Positions 46,895 to 57,758 of a DNA stretch of 64,000 bases are shown piece after piece. Origin of the DNA: Aliiroseovarius sp. S1339 (GTDB lineage: Bacteria; Pseudomonadota; Alphaproteobacteria; Rhodobacterales; Rhodobacteraceae). The stretch spans positions 124,001 to 188,000 of the forward strand of contig NZ_JALPQG010000008.1 in the NCBI RefSeq assembly GCF_023195695.1, read 5' to 3'. A program made the translations under genes and the position numbers. The number at the start of each line of letters is the position of its first letter. The stretch's first letter is position 1. The notes under the pieces are model-generated. The model was not told where the DNA came from. It did not search any database and worked only from the letters and a program-made list of their open reading frames with translations.

Positions 46895-47557
46895 ATGACC
46901 GCCCCCCTTATGACCCCCGAAGACGTGACCGCGCATTTCACCCGCTCAAATGGTGACTTCACCTTCGCCCGCTGGGGCCGGCCCATCGTGCCGGTTGTGT
47001 TCGGAGTCGAAGACGCCACGCTTGAGGTCGTCAAAGGCGCGATCGAGGCGGTGGTGACGCTGGCCGGTCACAAGATGGCCGAGACTGACCCGGAACTTGG
47101 CGCGAACCTGATGGTGTTTTTCTTCCGTGACTGGGACGAGTTGCCGGAGGTGCCAAAACTGGGCGAGATGATCCCCGGACTGGAGCCGCTGGTGGCCCGG
47201 CTGAAAGCGGAAAGCGCCACCCAATACCGGGCCTTCCGGTTCGACAAAGACAACGCCATTCAAGCCTGTTTCACCTTTGTCTGCATGCAAGGCGCGATGG
47301 CTGCTCAGCCGGCCGAGACGCTGGCGCTGACCCAAGCTGTGCAAGCGATCCTGCTGTGGGGTGAAGGGGCGTTTTCGACCAAAAGCCCGCTGGCGCTGTT
47401 GCCGGATGGCCAGACCATTTTACGTCCAGAGATCGCCGGGTTGATCTCGGCGGCCTATGACCCGGTGCTACCTGCATCCGCAAATGATTCAGCACACGCG
47501 CTTCGCCTTTTTGCGCGGATGCAAGTGCGAGCGGCTAACGACCAGACGCAACCCTGA
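46895..47557 (+). CDS. Conserved hypothetical protein downstream of ruvB
   Basis: 220-residue soluble protein with no domain I recognise. It shows MTPEDVTAHFTRSNGDFTFARWGRPIVPVVFGVEDATLE at the start and LMVFFFRDWDELPEVPKLGEMIPGLEPLVARL in the middle. The ATG at 46895 has AGGAGA upstream. It abuts thpR with no gap, so the two are one transcription unit following ruvB. Confidence 0.8.
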   Translation: MTAPLMTPEDVTAHFTRSNGDFTFARWGRPIVPVVFGVEDATLEVVKGAIEAVVTLAGHKMAETDPELGANLMVFFFRDWDELPEVPKLGEMIPGLEPLVARLKAESATQYRAFRFDKDNAIQACFTFVCMQGAMAAQPAETLALTQAVQAILLWGEGAFSTKSPLALLPDGQTILRPEIAGLISAAYDPVLPASANDSAHALRLFARMQVRAANDQTQP

Positions 47558-48094
47558 ATGCGCTGCTTTCTGGCCCTTCCTTTGCCCGAGCTTCTGGCCG
47601 AGCAGATCTCCGGGTTCGCTGGGCGACTTAGGGTTGGCCGCCCGCTGCCCGAGGAAAACATCCACCTGACACTGGCTTTTCTGGACGAGCAGCCCATCGA
47701 AGCGCTTGAAGACCTGAACGCTGAGTTGGATGTCTTGCGCGCCCCGCCTGCAATCGTCGATCTTGCCGGACTGACCACTTTGGGCGGGGCGGTGCCATCC
47801 GTTCTTGCGATCAAGGCGGGCGGCGTGGATGCGCTGCACAAACAAATCAAACAAGCCATTCGCCGGGCCGGGATCACACTGCCGCATCGGCGGTTCCGCG
47901 GGCACGTGACGCTGGCGCGCATGCCCCAAACCCCCAGTGGCGACGATATGTTGGCACTGGGCCGCGCGCTGGAAACCCACGGCGCGATCCGTTTTCCGAC
48001 TGTCACGCTTGATACCCTGTCACTGTATCGGTCTGACCTGCGCACGGACGGCGCGCGATATGAGCGGTTGGCAGACTATCCCCTTCGCGGCTAG
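47558..48094 (+). CDS. thpR: RNA 2',3'-cyclic phosphodiesterase
   Basis: LigT/2H-phosphoesterase (178 aa) opening 2',3'-cyclic phosphates on RNA. The two histidine motifs are HLTLAFL (His36) and HVTLARM (His116). The start MRCFLALPLPELL is the usual one, directly after the preceding TGA. The biological substrate in bacteria is unclear. Confidence 0.92.
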   Translation: MRCFLALPLPELLAEQISGFAGRLRVGRPLPEENIHLTLAFLDEQPIEALEDLNAELDVLRAPPAIVDLAGLTTLGGAVPSVLAIKAGGVDALHKQIKQAIRRAGITLPHRRFRGHVTLARMPQTPSGDDMLALGRALETHGAIRFPTVTLDTLSLYRSDLRTDGARYERLADYPLRG

Positions 48095-48124
48095 GGTCGG
48101 GCCAAGCAGCAATACGAGGCACGA

Positions 48125-48508
48125 ATGCACCGTTTTCCCATCCGCGTTTATTACGAAGACACCGACATGGCCGGGATCGTCTATCACGCCAATTACCTGC
48201 GTTATATCGAACGCGCGCGGTCCGATTGGGTGCGCGAGATCGGCGTTGACCAGAACGCGATGCGCGAAGATGGGCAAGTATTTGCGGTGCGCCGGATGGA
48301 AGCGGACTATCTGTCGTCAGCGCGTTTTGACGAAGAGTTGCAGGTTGAAACATCTGTTCAGCAGATCACCGGCGCGAGGTTGGTGATGGAACAGGTCGTG
48401 AAACGTGGTGAAGAACGTTTGTTTGAAGCCATTGTCACCATTGTCTGCATTTCCGACACCGGCCAGCCCGCCCGCCTTCCGGCAAATATCCGCCACTTGG
48501 TTCACTGA
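48125..48508 (+). CDS. ybgC: Tol-Pal-associated acyl-CoA thioesterase YbgC
   Basis: Hotdog-fold thioesterase (127 aa), the usual first gene of the Tol-Pal operon. The signature VYYEDTDMAGIVYHANYLRYIERAR contains the catalytic Asp14. The gene precedes tolQ by 110 bp, which may hold a tolQ promoter. Confidence 0.93.
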   Translation: MHRFPIRVYYEDTDMAGIVYHANYLRYIERARSDWVREIGVDQNAMREDGQVFAVRRMEADYLSSARFDEELQVETSVQQITGARLVMEQVVKRGEERLFEAIVTIVCISDTGQPARLPANIRHLVH

Positions 48509-48618
48509 CCCAGTGGCTTTGTCGCCGATGACGCGGTTTTGATGGCATTCCCCGTGGCAATGGGCTAATCTTCGTGCAGAAAAGCTGCACAAAGAGGCGG
48601 CGGTACAGAGGCAGACAT

Positions 48619-49314
48619 ATGGAAACGGAAACGCTTCAGGCGGCGGCGGAGATCGATTTCTCCTTCTTCGCCCTATTTCTTCGTGCAACTTTCACGGTCA
48701 AACTGGTGATGCTGCTTTTGATTGCAGCCTCGGTCTGGTCGTGGGCGATCATTATTACCAAACACGTGGCGTTCCGGCGCGCGCGTTCAGACGCCGAGGC
48801 GTTTGATCGCAAGTTCTGGTCGGGTGAGCCGCTGGACGAGCTGTTTGACCAGATCGGACCGACGCCTGACGGGTCGGCGGAAAAGGTCTTTTCATCTGGC
48901 ATGTTGGAATGGCGCCGCTCTCACCGGGCTGATGGCGGTTTGATTGCGAACGCGCAGTCGCGCATTGACCGGTCAATGGACGTGGCGATCGCCAAGCAAG
49001 GCGAAGAGCTGAACAAGGGGCTGAGCTTTTTGGCAACGGTCGCGTCAACCGCGCCGTTTGTGGGGTTGTTCGGCACCGTTTGGGGCATCATGCACGCGTT
49101 TGTCGAGATTGCGCAGCAGCAAAACACCAACCTGGCCGTCGTCGCCCCCGGCATCGCCGAGGCGCTTTTGGCCACCGGTCTGGGCCTTCTGGCCGCGATC
49201 CCGGCGGCCGTGTTTTACAACAAGCTAAGCGTGGATAGCGACAATATCCTTGCGGGCTACGAAGCCTTCGCAGACGAGTTCGCCACCATCCTCAGCCGTC
49301 AGCTGGACAGCTGA
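48619..49314 (+). CDS. tolQ: TolQ
   Basis: Proton-channel subunit of the Tol-Pal system (231 aa), which uses the proton gradient to constrict the outer membrane at division. Three membrane helices: about 26-45, 135-158 and 172-195; the TolQ/ExbB signature SFLATVASTAPFVGLFGTVWGIMHAF lies in the second. ATG at 48619 gives METETLQAAAEIDF. Confidence 0.94.
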   Translation: METETLQAAAEIDFSFFALFLRATFTVKLVMLLLIAASVWSWAIIITKHVAFRRARSDAEAFDRKFWSGEPLDELFDQIGPTPDGSAEKVFSSGMLEWRRSHRADGGLIANAQSRIDRSMDVAIAKQGEELNKGLSFLATVASTAPFVGLFGTVWGIMHAFVEIAQQQNTNLAVVAPGIAEALLATGLGLLAAIPAAVFYNKLSVDSDNILAGYEAFADEFATILSRQLDS

Positions 49315-49315
49315 T

Positions 49316-49798
49316 ATGGCTGCTGGTGTGCAACAAAGCGGGGGTGCGGATCGACGCGCCCGGCGCGGACGTCGTCGCGGCAAGCATCGCCGCGTGATGG
49401 CCGAGATCAACATTACCCCCTTCGTGGACGTAATGCTGGTGCTGCTGATCATTTTCATGGTCGCCGCACCCCTGATGGTTGTCGGTGTGCCGGTGGAGCT
49501 GTCCAAAACCGCCGCCAAATCGCTGGACGCCCCCGAGGAAGAGCCTTTGGCGATCACCATCACCGAAGAAGGGCAGATTTTCCTGCAAACGACCGAAATC
49601 GCGCGCGACGAGCTGATCACCAAGCTGCGCGCGGTGGCGGCGGAACGCGCTGACAACAAGGTGTTCTTGCGCGCAGATGGTCAGGTGGAATGGGACGCCA
49701 TCGCGAAAGTGATGGGCGCGCTGAACGCGGCTGGGTTTACCTCGATCGGGTTTGTGACCGAAGGTGGCGGGCCAAGTCTGACCGGCACGGACAACTAG
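49316..49798 (+). CDS. tolR: TolR
   Basis: ExbD/TolR-type subunit (160 aa). A basic N-terminus (ADRRARRGRRRGKHRR) precedes one membrane helix with the proton-conducting Asp38 (INITPFVDVMLVLLIIFMV), then a periplasmic domain. The ATG follows the tolQ TGA by one base, so the two are coupled. Confidence 0.94.
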   Translation: MAAGVQQSGGADRRARRGRRRGKHRRVMAEINITPFVDVMLVLLIIFMVAAPLMVVGVPVELSKTAAKSLDAPEEEPLAITITEEGQIFLQTTEIARDELITKLRAVAAERADNKVFLRADGQVEWDAIAKVMGALNAAGFTSIGFVTEGGGPSLTGTDN

Positions 49799-49807
49799 GG
49801 CAGGGTC

Positions 49808-50887
49808 ATGCGCAGAGGTCTTTACATCTCGGCATCTGTCCACGGGATCCTGATCCTGTGGGTGCTTTTCGGCGGGGCCTTCAACTGGTCCAGCGATGAA
49901 GAGCTTGTGCAGGTGTCCGATGTCTCGATCATCTCGGAAGATGAGTTTGCAGCGCTGAGTGCGCCGAAAGGCGAGACCGCGACTGACGGCGACACGCCCC
50001 CCGCACCGCGACCGACACCGGAGCCTGTATCGGAACCCACCCCAGAACCAACGCCAGAGCCTGCACCAGACCCAGAGCCGGAACCCGCGCCAGAGCCGGA
50101 ACCGGCCCCTGAGCCCGAGCCGACCCGTGAACCAGAACCCGAGCCAGAACCCGAAACGGCCCAGCCCGCGCCCGCGCCGCGTGTGGCCCCGACACCTGCG
50201 CCTGAACCGGAAACGCCTGTCGAGGAAGCACCTGAGGTGGTTGAGGCCCCCGAACCGTCACCCGAGCCGACGCCAGAACCCCTGCCCGAAGAGGTGACGC
50301 CAACCGCGCCGCCGGAAGCCTCGACCGAGATTGTGACTGAGGCAGAAGAGCCGGTGGAGGAGCCGTCGTTGGCCCCCGCGACTTCGGCCCGGCCAGCATC
50401 ACGGCCCAACCGGCCCGCGCCAGTAGAAACCGCTGAACCGGAAACGCCCGTCGAAACGCCAGTTGAAACCCCGGCACCCGCCAATAATGCCGCCGCTGTG
50501 GCGGCTGCCGTGGCCGATCAGGTTGCTGGCGGTGAAACCAATAGTCCCGCACTGGACGTGCCAGAAGGCCCACCTCTGACGCGCGGTGAAAAAGACGGAT
50601 TGCGCGTGGCGGTCAGCCGCTGCTGGAACCTTGGATCAAGCTCGACCGACGCATTGACCACAACGGTTGTCGTCATGGTTTCGATGAGCCGCGATGGCAA
50701 ACCCGAAGGGATCACGATGGCATCCTGGGATGGCCCATCGGAAGGCGCGGCCAATACCGCGTTTCAAGCCGCCCGACGCGCCATTATCCGTTGCGGCGCA
50801 GGTGGCTTTGACCTGCCAGCCGAAAAATACGGCCAATGGCAGGAAATCGAAATGACCTTCAATCCCGAAAAGATGAGGATCAAATGA
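49808..50887 (+). CDS. tolA: TolA-like envelope-spanning protein
   Basis: 359-residue protein with a membrane anchor (about 5-24) and a long Pro/Glu-rich stalk (about 60-230) made of repeats such as [21 protein letters not shown]-terminal domain with [18 protein letters not shown] and [30 protein letters not shown] corresponds to the TolA/TonB C-fold. The stalk spans the periplasm. It is called TolA from operon position and layout. Its stop overlaps the cutC start. Confidence 0.88.
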   Translation: MRRGLYISASVHGILILWVLFGGAFNWSSDEELVQVSDVSIISEDEFAALSAPKGETATDGDTPPAPRPTPEPVSEPTPEPTPEPAPDPEPEPAPEPEPAPEPEPTREPEPEPEPETAQPAPAPRVAPTPAPEPETPVEEAPEVVEAPEPSPEPTPEPLPEEVTPTAPPEASTEIVTEAEEPVEEPSLAPATSARPASRPNRPAPVETAEPETPVETPVETPAPANNAAAVAAAVADQVAGGETNSPALDVPEGPPLTRGEKDGLRVAVSRCWNLGSSSTDALTTTVVVMVSMSRDGKPEGITMASWDGPSEGAANTAFQAARRAIIRCGAGGFDLPAEKYGQWQEIEMTFNPEKMRIK

Positions 50888-51600
50888 TGCCTCGGACGCT
50901 TGAAATATGCGTGGACACGATTGGCGGCGTAATGGCCGCGCAAGCTGGCGGCGCGGACCGGATTGAGCTGTGCGCGGCGCTGTCGGAAGGCGGGCTGACT
51001 CCAGCCGCCGGGTTGATGGTTGCGGCTTCGCGGCTGGATGTGCCGTGCTATGCGATGATCCGTCCCCGTTGCGGGCTGTTCGTCTATTCGGATGCTGATG
51101 TGCAGGTGATGCAGGATGACATCGCAGCGGTGAAAGAGGCTGACCTGGCCGGCGTTGTCCTTGGCGCGCAAAAGCCGGATGGCACTTTGGATACCGCCGT
51201 GCTTGGTCGCCTGTTGGCGGCGGCCGAAGGGCTGGGCGCGACGCTGCATCGGGTGATTGATGTGGTGCCGGACCCATTGGCCGCATTGGAACAAGCGGTC
51301 GAAATGGGGTTCGAGCGTGTGCTGACCTCGGGCGGCGCGGCAAAGGCGACTGACGGTGCCAAGGTGATTTGCGCAATGGTTCGCCAAGCCGCAGGCCGGA
51401 TCGCAATAATGCCCGGAAGCGGGCTGACAGAAGACAATATATCTGATTTCGTGGCGCAGACGGGGGTTGATGAAGTTCATGCCTCTTGCGCTGTCACCGT
51501 GCCCGAAGGGGAGAGATTTTCGAATTTCTCCCCTCACGGCGGGCGCAAAGAAACTTGTAAGAACCGAGTGAAACAAATGAAGAGGGAACTGGGCGCATGA
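50884..51600 (+). CDS. cutC: CutC family protein
   Basis: TIM-barrel CutC protein (238 aa): [44 protein letters not shown] and [14 protein letters not shown] are typical. Copper homeostasis was claimed originally, but the function is uncertain. Its ATG overlaps the tolA stop and its stop overlaps the tolB ATG, so it is fully embedded in the Tol-Pal operon, a placement I would not expect. ATG 50887 is an alternative start. Confidence 0.9.
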   Translation: MMPRTLEICVDTIGGVMAAQAGGADRIELCAALSEGGLTPAAGLMVAASRLDVPCYAMIRPRCGLFVYSDADVQVMQDDIAAVKEADLAGVVLGAQKPDGTLDTAVLGRLLAAAEGLGATLHRVIDVVPDPLAALEQAVEMGFERVLTSGGAAKATDGAKVICAMVRQAAGRIAIMPGSGLTEDNISDFVAQTGVDEVHASCAVTVPEGERFSNFSPHGGRKETCKNRVKQMKRELGA

Positions 51601-52961
51601 GTATTAACCTCAAGAAGCTGATCCTCGAACGATCGTCTGGCGCAGTATTGGCCGTCATGGTGATGGCGGCTGTCAGCGTGTTTGGCCTGAGCCGTCCCGC
51701 GGTTGCCGAAGGGCCGCTGCGGATCGAAATCACCGACGGCGTGATCGAACCACTGCCGTTCGCTGTCCCTGATTTTCAGGCAGAAGACGGCGCTGCTGGC
51801 GAATACGCGCGGTCAATCGCGCGGGTTGTGGCGGCTGATCTTGCTGGCACCGGATTGTTTCGCGAAATCCCGGCGGACGCGTTTGTGTCAGGCGTCACCA
51901 GTTTTGCCAGCCCGGTTGCCTATGCTGATTGGAAGACGATCAATGCGCAAGCTTTGATCACCGGGGCGGTGTCGGCATCTGGCGACAGCATCAACGTGAA
52001 ATTCCGCGTCTATGACGTCTTCTCGGGCCAACCCTTGGGCGAGGGGCTTCAGTTCTCGGGCTCCATCGGGTCTTGGCGTCGCGTGGCCCATAAAGTGGCC
52101 GACATCGTCTATAGCCGGATCACCGGTGAAAGCGGATATTTCGACAGCCGTGTGGTGTTTGTTGCCGAAACTGGTCCGAAAAACGCCAAGCGTAAGCGGC
52201 TGGCGATCATGGATTACGACGGCGCGAATGTGCAATACCTGACCGATAGCTCGGCGTTGGTGTTGGCGCCGCGTTTCTCGCCCACCGGCGATCGGGTGCT
52301 GTATACCAGTTACGAAACCGGCTTTCCGCAGGTCTATGTTCTGGATGTGGCCACGGTGGGGCGTCAGGTTTTGTCGCAGCAGCAAGGCACGATGACCTTC
52401 GCGCCACGCTTTTCGCCCGATGGCCGCACGGTTGTTTATTCGCTGTCGGACGGGGGCAACACGGACATTTACACGATGGATATCAGCGGCGGCAATCCGC
52501 GTCGCCTGACCTCGGCCCCGTCGATTGAAACCGCGCCCAGCTTTTCGCCCGATGGCAGCCAGATTGTTTTTGAAAGCGACCGCTCGGGCAATCAGCAACT
52601 ATACGTCATGCCCGCCGGTGGCGGAGAGGCGACGCGGATCAGCTTTGGTCAAGGCCGTTATGGCACGCCTGTCTGGTCACCGCGTGGCGATCTGATCGCC
52701 TTCACCAAACAAAATGCGGGCCGCTTCCATATTGGTGTGATGCGCACGGACGGGTCTGAGGAACGGCTTTTGACGGCCTCGTTCCTGGACGAAGGCCCGA
52801 CATGGGCACCCAATGGTCGGGTGATCATGTTCGCGCGCGAAAGCCAGGGTGCGACGGGTGCACCGGCGTTGTATTCGGTCGATATTTCTGGCCGCAACCT
52901 GCGTCGTGTCGTAACAGAAGGGGCAGCATCAGACCCTGCGTGGTCGCCGCTGCTGAAATAA
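51597..52961 (+). CDS. tolB: TolB
   Basis: Periplasmic beta-propeller (454 aa) that links TolA to Pal. A long N-terminal hydrophobic signal (about 16-38, ending AVAEG) is followed by the alpha/beta domain and six propeller blades with repeats such as [38 protein letters not shown] and [16 protein letters not shown]. The first residues carry a basic stretch before the signal. Coupled to cutC by ATGA. Confidence 0.95.
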   Translation: MSINLKKLILERSSGAVLAVMVMAAVSVFGLSRPAVAEGPLRIEITDGVIEPLPFAVPDFQAEDGAAGEYARSIARVVAADLAGTGLFREIPADAFVSGVTSFASPVAYADWKTINAQALITGAVSASGDSINVKFRVYDVFSGQPLGEGLQFSGSIGSWRRVAHKVADIVYSRITGESGYFDSRVVFVAETGPKNAKRKRLAIMDYDGANVQYLTDSSALVLAPRFSPTGDRVLYTSYETGFPQVYVLDVATVGRQVLSQQQGTMTFAPRFSPDGRTVVYSLSDGGNTDIYTMDISGGNPRRLTSAPSIETAPSFSPDGSQIVFESDRSGNQQLYVMPAGGGEATRISFGQGRYGTPVWSPRGDLIAFTKQNAGRFHIGVMRTDGSEERLLTASFLDEGPTWAPNGRVIMFARESQGATGAPALYSVDISGRNLRRVVTEGAASDPAWSPLLK

Positions 52962-53109
52962 GCGCAAAATTGCGCAGGGATCGGGGCTTGCCAGCGGGCC
53001 AGTGCCGATCCGTTTCCAAACGGCGTTTTTGCTGCTAAGCTTTCGCCAACGAGCAACAAATAGCCTGCCTGACAACAGGGCACGCGAGAAAATGGACACA
53101 GGAACGATC

Positions 53110-53616
53110 ATGAAACGTTTTGCTATGGCTACGCTGGTTGTGGGTGCGTTGGCGCTTTCAGCCTGTTCGAAAGACCGACTGGGCGACGAATATGGCACTG
53201 CCGGGCTTGGGGGTGACTTTGTCGCCGGCAGCCCGTCTGACCCCAAATCACCTGCATATTTCCAGCAAACCATCGGCGATCGTGTGCTGTTTGCCATCGA
53301 CCAGTCTTCGCTTAGCCCGGAAGGCGCGGACCTTTTGACCAAACAGGCCGCTTGGCTGATGGAAAACACCGCCTATACAGCGGTGATCGAAGGTCACGCA
53401 GATGAACAAGGTACGCGGGAATACAACTTGGCTCTGGGTGCGCGTCGCGCCTCGGCGGTGCAGAACTTCCTGATCGAACGTGGCGTGGCCCCGAACCGTT
53501 TGCAAACCGTCAGCTATGGCAAGGAACGCCCGCTTGAGATCTGCTCGACCGAGCTGTGCTATGCCAAGAACCGCCGGGCTGTGACCGTATTGGCCGCCGG
53601 TGCGGCCACAAGCTGA
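53110..53616 (+). CDS. pal: Peptidoglycan-associated lipoprotein Pal
   Basis: Outer-membrane lipoprotein (168 aa) that binds peptidoglycan and TolB. The lipobox LSACSKD gives the acylated Cys19; the OmpA-like domain (about 53-160) includes VIEGHADEQGTREYNLALGARRASAV. ATG 53110 chosen for a normal signal peptide; ATG 53092 is possible. Confidence 0.96.
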   Translation: MKRFAMATLVVGALALSACSKDRLGDEYGTAGLGGDFVAGSPSDPKSPAYFQQTIGDRVLFAIDQSSLSPEGADLLTKQAAWLMENTAYTAVIEGHADEQGTREYNLALGARRASAVQNFLIERGVAPNRLQTVSYGKERPLEICSTELCYAKNRRAVTVLAAGAATS

Positions 53617-53650
53617 ACCAAGACCACCTAACCATCTAAAGGAGGTTCGG

Positions 53651-54484
53651 ATGTTGCGTTTTCCCCGGCTAACCGCCGCCGCCCTAACCCTGTCGATTGC
53701 GTTGGTGGCCCCGGCCACGGCGCAGGATCGTGCGCAAACGCTTGCCGATATCCGGCAAGAGATGTCGATACTTTATGTTGAAGTGCAGAAACTCAGGACC
53801 GAGCTGTCCACAACCGGGGCGGCCAATATCGCGACCGGATCTGGCAGCCTGACCGAGCGCGTCGCCGCCATCGAAGGCGAGTTGTCGCGCCTGACCGGCC
53901 TGACCGAACAGCTGGAATTCCGTATCGACTCGATTGTAAAAGATGGCACCAACCGTCTTGGCGATCTTGAGTTCCGTCTGGTTGAACTGGAAGGCGGCGA
54001 TGTCTCAAAACTTGGTGAAACCTCAACCCTTGGCGGGGGCGAGGTGCCCGCTGCACCTGCGGCGGCCCCCGCGCCTGCACAACCGCTGACGACTGAACTT
54101 GCCATCGGCGAGAAACAGGATTTTGACACTGCAGGCGCCGCGCTTGAAGCGGGTGACTTCACCCAAGCGGCATCGCTTTACGAGACATTCATTGAAACCT
54201 ACCCCGGTGGGCCTTTGACCGCCGAGGCGCATTTTCAACGCGGCGAGGCTTTGACTGGGTTGGGCGATATCAAATCCGCCGCCCGTGCTTACCTTAACGC
54301 CTTCTCAGGCGCGCCCAACAGCGACCGCGCGCCCGACGCGCTGTTCCGCCTTGGCAATGCACTGGGCGCTTTGGGTCAGATTTCCGAGGGCTGCGCGACA
54401 CTGGCCGAGGTTGGCAAACGCTTTCCCGGCACGCCTGCCGTCGAAGATGCGCAAGCCGCCCGCGCCAGCCTTGGGTGCCAATGA
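53651..54484 (+). CDS. cpoB: Cell division coordinator CpoB (YbgF)
   Basis: Periplasmic protein (277 aa) linking Tol-Pal to cell-wall synthesis. Signal peptide ending APATAQ, an N-terminal trimerising coiled coil (about 28-115), a linker rich in Ala/Pro and a TPR domain (about 155-270; YETFIETYPGGPLTAEAHFQRGEAL). RBS AGGAGG at 53640-53645. Stop overlaps tilS as ATGA. Confidence 0.93.
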   Translation: MLRFPRLTAAALTLSIALVAPATAQDRAQTLADIRQEMSILYVEVQKLRTELSTTGAANIATGSGSLTERVAAIEGELSRLTGLTEQLEFRIDSIVKDGTNRLGDLEFRLVELEGGDVSKLGETSTLGGGEVPAAPAAAPAPAQPLTTELAIGEKQDFDTAGAALEAGDFTQAASLYETFIETYPGGPLTAEAHFQRGEALTGLGDIKSAARAYLNAFSGAPNSDRAPDALFRLGNALGALGQISEGCATLAEVGKRFPGTPAVEDAQAARASLGCQ

Positions 54485-55734
54485 CGCCTGACACTGTTCT
54501 GGCAGATGCTCTGCACCGGGTCCGCGCTGGCGGGCCCGTTTTGCGTTTGGGTGTGGCCGTGTCAGGTGGCGGCGACAGCATGGCGCTGCTGCTTTTGGCG
54601 CAGGACTGGTGCCGCGAAAACGGTGCAGAGTTGCTGGCGGCAACGGTCGATCACAAGCTGCGCGCTGCGGCTGCGGGCGAAGCGAAATTTGTTCAAGAAG
54701 CCTGCACAAGTTTGGCTGTCCCACACGAGACGCTCACGTGGCAGACCCAACCCGAAGGCAACCTTCAAGATGCCGCCCGCCGCGCCCGATATGATCTTCT
54801 GGCAGAGTGGGGCCTGCGCCAAAAGCTCGATGCAGTCCTATTGGGACACACGGCTGATGATCAGGCCGAAACCTTCGTCATGCGTCTGGCGCGTGGGTCT
54901 GGTGTGGATGGTCTGGCCGCGATGCGCACAGATTGGCGCGACCGAGATGTGCGGTGGTTGCGGCCGCTTTTGCCTGTCGACCGGGCCTCTTTACGCCACG
55001 TCCTGACCGCGCGGGGCCAGCGCTGGGTCGATGACCCGTCCAACGAGGACACTCAATTCGACCGTGTCCGCGTGCGGCAGGCCATGCAGCAGCTTTCACA
55101 GATCGGCCTTGACCGTACCCGGTTGACCGACACTGCCGCGCGCATGTCGCTGGCCCGCGATGCCCTGTCATGGATTGCGCATGACGCTGCGCGCAGGTTT
55201 GCGAAAGTCCATGGCGGTGACGTGCAATTCGCGCTTGCGGGATTTGGCGATCTGCCAACTGAAACGCGACATCGGCTTTTAGCGCAGGCGATCAACTATG
55301 TCTCGTCCACCCCCTACCGCCCGCGCTACGGTGCCTTGCGCGCTTTGGAAGGCGACGTGTTGTCGGGCCGAACCCGCACGTTGCAAGGCTGCCTCATCTC
55401 GCGCGACGATGACAGGCTGGTGATCGGGCGCGAGCCGCGTGCGGTCGCAACATTAGAAGCCGAACCGGGCGCGTGTTGGGATAAACGCTGGGTTTTGGGC
55501 GCGCCAGACCATGCCAAGGCCGGCCGTTTGCAGGTAAAAGCCCTGGCCGAGGGCATCCAGCACTGCGAAAACTGGCGTGCGACCGGGTACGCCCGAAACA
55601 CCTTGTTGACCGCCCCCGCGCTGTGGGATGGGGACCAATTAATTGCCGCCCCGCTTGCGGGTTTCGGCGAAATGTCCCTACTTTCACGCGCGCCGAATAC
55701 CGAAGAATTCCTATCAACCATTTTATCGCATTGA
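54481..55734 (+). CDS. tilS: tRNA(Ile)-lysidine synthetase
   Basis: Modifies C34 of tRNA-Ile(CAU) to lysidine, an essential decoding step (417 aa). The PP-loop is GVAVSGGGDSMALLLL (24-39), with GHTADDQAETFVMRLARGSG near residue 124. It is coupled to cpoB by ATGA. The fourth family genes tilS-ftsH are adjacent, as in many bacteria. Confidence 0.95.
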   Translation: MTPDTVLADALHRVRAGGPVLRLGVAVSGGGDSMALLLLAQDWCRENGAELLAATVDHKLRAAAAGEAKFVQEACTSLAVPHETLTWQTQPEGNLQDAARRARYDLLAEWGLRQKLDAVLLGHTADDQAETFVMRLARGSGVDGLAAMRTDWRDRDVRWLRPLLPVDRASLRHVLTARGQRWVDDPSNEDTQFDRVRVRQAMQQLSQIGLDRTRLTDTAARMSLARDALSWIAHDAARRFAKVHGGDVQFALAGFGDLPTETRHRLLAQAINYVSSTPYRPRYGALRALEGDVLSGRTRTLQGCLISRDDDRLVIGREPRAVATLEAEPGACWDKRWVLGAPDHAKAGRLQVKALAEGIQHCENWRATGYARNTLLTAPALWDGDQLIAAPLAGFGEMSLLSRAPNTEEFLSTILSH

Positions 55735-55821
55735 ACATACTGCGATCATCCCTATTTTAGAGTGACAGCGCGTGGCCCGTAGGCCTGCGTCTTGTCGCCA
55801 TGGCATTCAAAGGAGATACCC

Positions 55822-57738
55822 TTGGGCAACGCGAGAAATTTCGCTTTCTGGATCGTACTGTTCCTGTTGATCTTGGCCTTGTTCAACCTGTTTTCGAACG
55901 GGCAAGCAGGGCTGGCTGCATCGCAGGTCAGCTTTTCAGAATTTGTGACCTCTGTCGAAGGGGACGAGGTCAAGACCGCGACCATCGATGGCGAGAAAGT
56001 CATCTATCAGGCCGCAGACGGCAAGATGTACCAAACCATTGTGCCGCGTGACGCCGAGGTGTCGGGCCTGCTGATCGACAATGGGGTCGAACTGAAAGCC
56101 GAGCCGCAGCAGCAATCCAGCTTTATGAGCTTGATGACATTGCTTCTACCGGTGATTCTGCTGATCGGATTCTGGTTCTTTATGATGAACCGGATGCAAG
56201 GTCGCGGGGGCGGCGGGGCCATGGGCTTTGGCAAATCGAAGGCCAAGATGCTGACCGAACGCGAAGGTCGTGTGACCTTTGACGACGTGGCGGGCATTGA
56301 TGAAGCCAAGGAAGAACTGGAAGAGATCGTCGAATTCCTGCGCAATCCGCAGAAGTTCAGCCGCCTTGGTGGACAGATTCCCAAAGGTGCGCTGCTGGTT
56401 GGCCCTCCGGGCACTGGTAAAACGCTTCTGGCGCGCGCCATTGCTGGCGAGGCTGGTGTGCCGTTCTTCACCATTTCAGGCTCTGACTTCGTTGAAATGT
56501 TCGTGGGTGTCGGCGCAAGCCGTGTGCGCGATATGTTCGAACAGGCCAAGAAAAACGCGCCCTGCATCGTCTTTATCGACGAGATTGACGCGGTGGGCCG
56601 TTCACGTGGTGCCGGTTACGGCGGCGGGAACGATGAACGCGAACAGACGTTGAACCAATTGCTGGTCGAAATGGACGGCTTTGAAGCGAACGAGGGTGTG
56701 ATCATCCTTGCCGCCACCAACCGTCGCGATGTTCTGGACCCAGCACTTCTGCGCCCCGGTCGTTTTGACCGTCAGGTCACCGTGCCAAACCCCGACATCA
56801 AAGGTCGTGAGAAGATTTTGGGCGTTCATGCCCGCAAAGTGCCGCTGGGCCCTGACGCCGATATGCGCATCATTGCGCGCGGCACGCCGGGCATGTCGGG
56901 CGCCGATCTGGCGAACCTGGTGAACGAAGCTGCCTTGATGGCCGCACGTATTGGCCGCCGTTTCGTGACCATGGAAGATTTCGAGAACGCGAAGGACAAG
57001 GTCATGATGGGGGCCGAGCGCCGCTCGATGGTGCTGACTGACGACCAGAAGGAAAAGACGGCTTATCACGAGGCCGGCCACGCCGTGGTTGGCCTGACCC
57101 TGCCGCAATGTGATCCGGTCTATAAGGCGACGATCATCCCGCGCGGTGGGGCATTGGGTATGGTTGTGTCCTTGCCCGAAATTGATCGCCTGAATTGGCA
57201 CAAGTCGGAATGCGAAGAAAAACTTGCCATGACCATGGCCGGTAAAGCCGCCGAGATTATCAAATATGGCGAAGAAAACGTGTCCAACGGTCCTGCTGGC
57301 GATATCCAGCAGGCCTCTGGTCTGGCACGCGCCATGGTGATGCGCTGGGGCATGTCCGACAAAGTGGGCAACATTGATTACGCCGAGGCGGCCGAGGGGT
57401 ATTCGGGCAACACGGCGGGCTTCTCGGTGTCGGCGCATACCAAAGAACTGATCGAGGGCGAGGTGAAGCGCTTCATCCAAGACGGCTATGACACCGCGTT
57501 CAAGATCCTTTCTGAAAAGAAAGAGGAATGGGAAAACCTGGCGCAGGGGCTTTTGGAATATGAAACCCTGACTGGTGAAGAAATCAAACGCGTCATGAAG
57601 GGCGAGTTGCCCACGAAAAGCGAAGATGACGACACGCCAGACGAAGGCAGCGCGCCATCGGTTACCGCGATTCCGAAAACCAAGCCGCGCGCGAAGCCTC
57701 CGGGCGAAGGCGACTTGGAACCAGAACCTACGGCTTGA
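55822..57738 (+). CDS. ftsH: ATP-dependent zinc metalloprotease FtsH
   Basis: Membrane AAA+ protease (638 aa) degrading misfolded membrane and regulatory proteins. Two helices (about 7-23 and 101-120), Walker [12 protein letters not shown] (193-203), SRH region [18 protein letters not shown] and the zinc motif HEAGH (416-420). TTG start at 55822 preceded by AAAGGAG; product (M)GNARNFAFW matches the family start. It probably acts with HflKC encoded at 38.9 kb. Confidence 0.97.
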   Translation: MGNARNFAFWIVLFLLILALFNLFSNGQAGLAASQVSFSEFVTSVEGDEVKTATIDGEKVIYQAADGKMYQTIVPRDAEVSGLLIDNGVELKAEPQQQSSFMSLMTLLLPVILLIGFWFFMMNRMQGRGGGGAMGFGKSKAKMLTEREGRVTFDDVAGIDEAKEELEEIVEFLRNPQKFSRLGGQIPKGALLVGPPGTGKTLLARAIAGEAGVPFFTISGSDFVEMFVGVGASRVRDMFEQAKKNAPCIVFIDEIDAVGRSRGAGYGGGNDEREQTLNQLLVEMDGFEANEGVIILAATNRRDVLDPALLRPGRFDRQVTVPNPDIKGREKILGVHARKVPLGPDADMRIIARGTPGMSGADLANLVNEAALMAARIGRRFVTMEDFENAKDKVMMGAERRSMVLTDDQKEKTAYHEAGHAVVGLTLPQCDPVYKATIIPRGGALGMVVSLPEIDRLNWHKSECEEKLAMTMAGKAAEIIKYGEENVSNGPAGDIQQASGLARAMVMRWGMSDKVGNIDYAEAAEGYSGNTAGFSVSAHTKELIEGEVKRFIQDGYDTAFKILSEKKEEWENLAQGLLEYETLTGEEIKRVMKGELPTKSEDDDTPDEGSAPSVTAIPKTKPRAKPPGEGDLEPEPTA

Positions 57739-57758
57739 TCGCAGACACACAGCTACCA

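Noticed and set aside
50020-50390. Tandem repeat or CRISPR-like array
   Set aside because: Repetition is codon-level Pro-Glu repeats in the TolA stalk, with no constant spacers.
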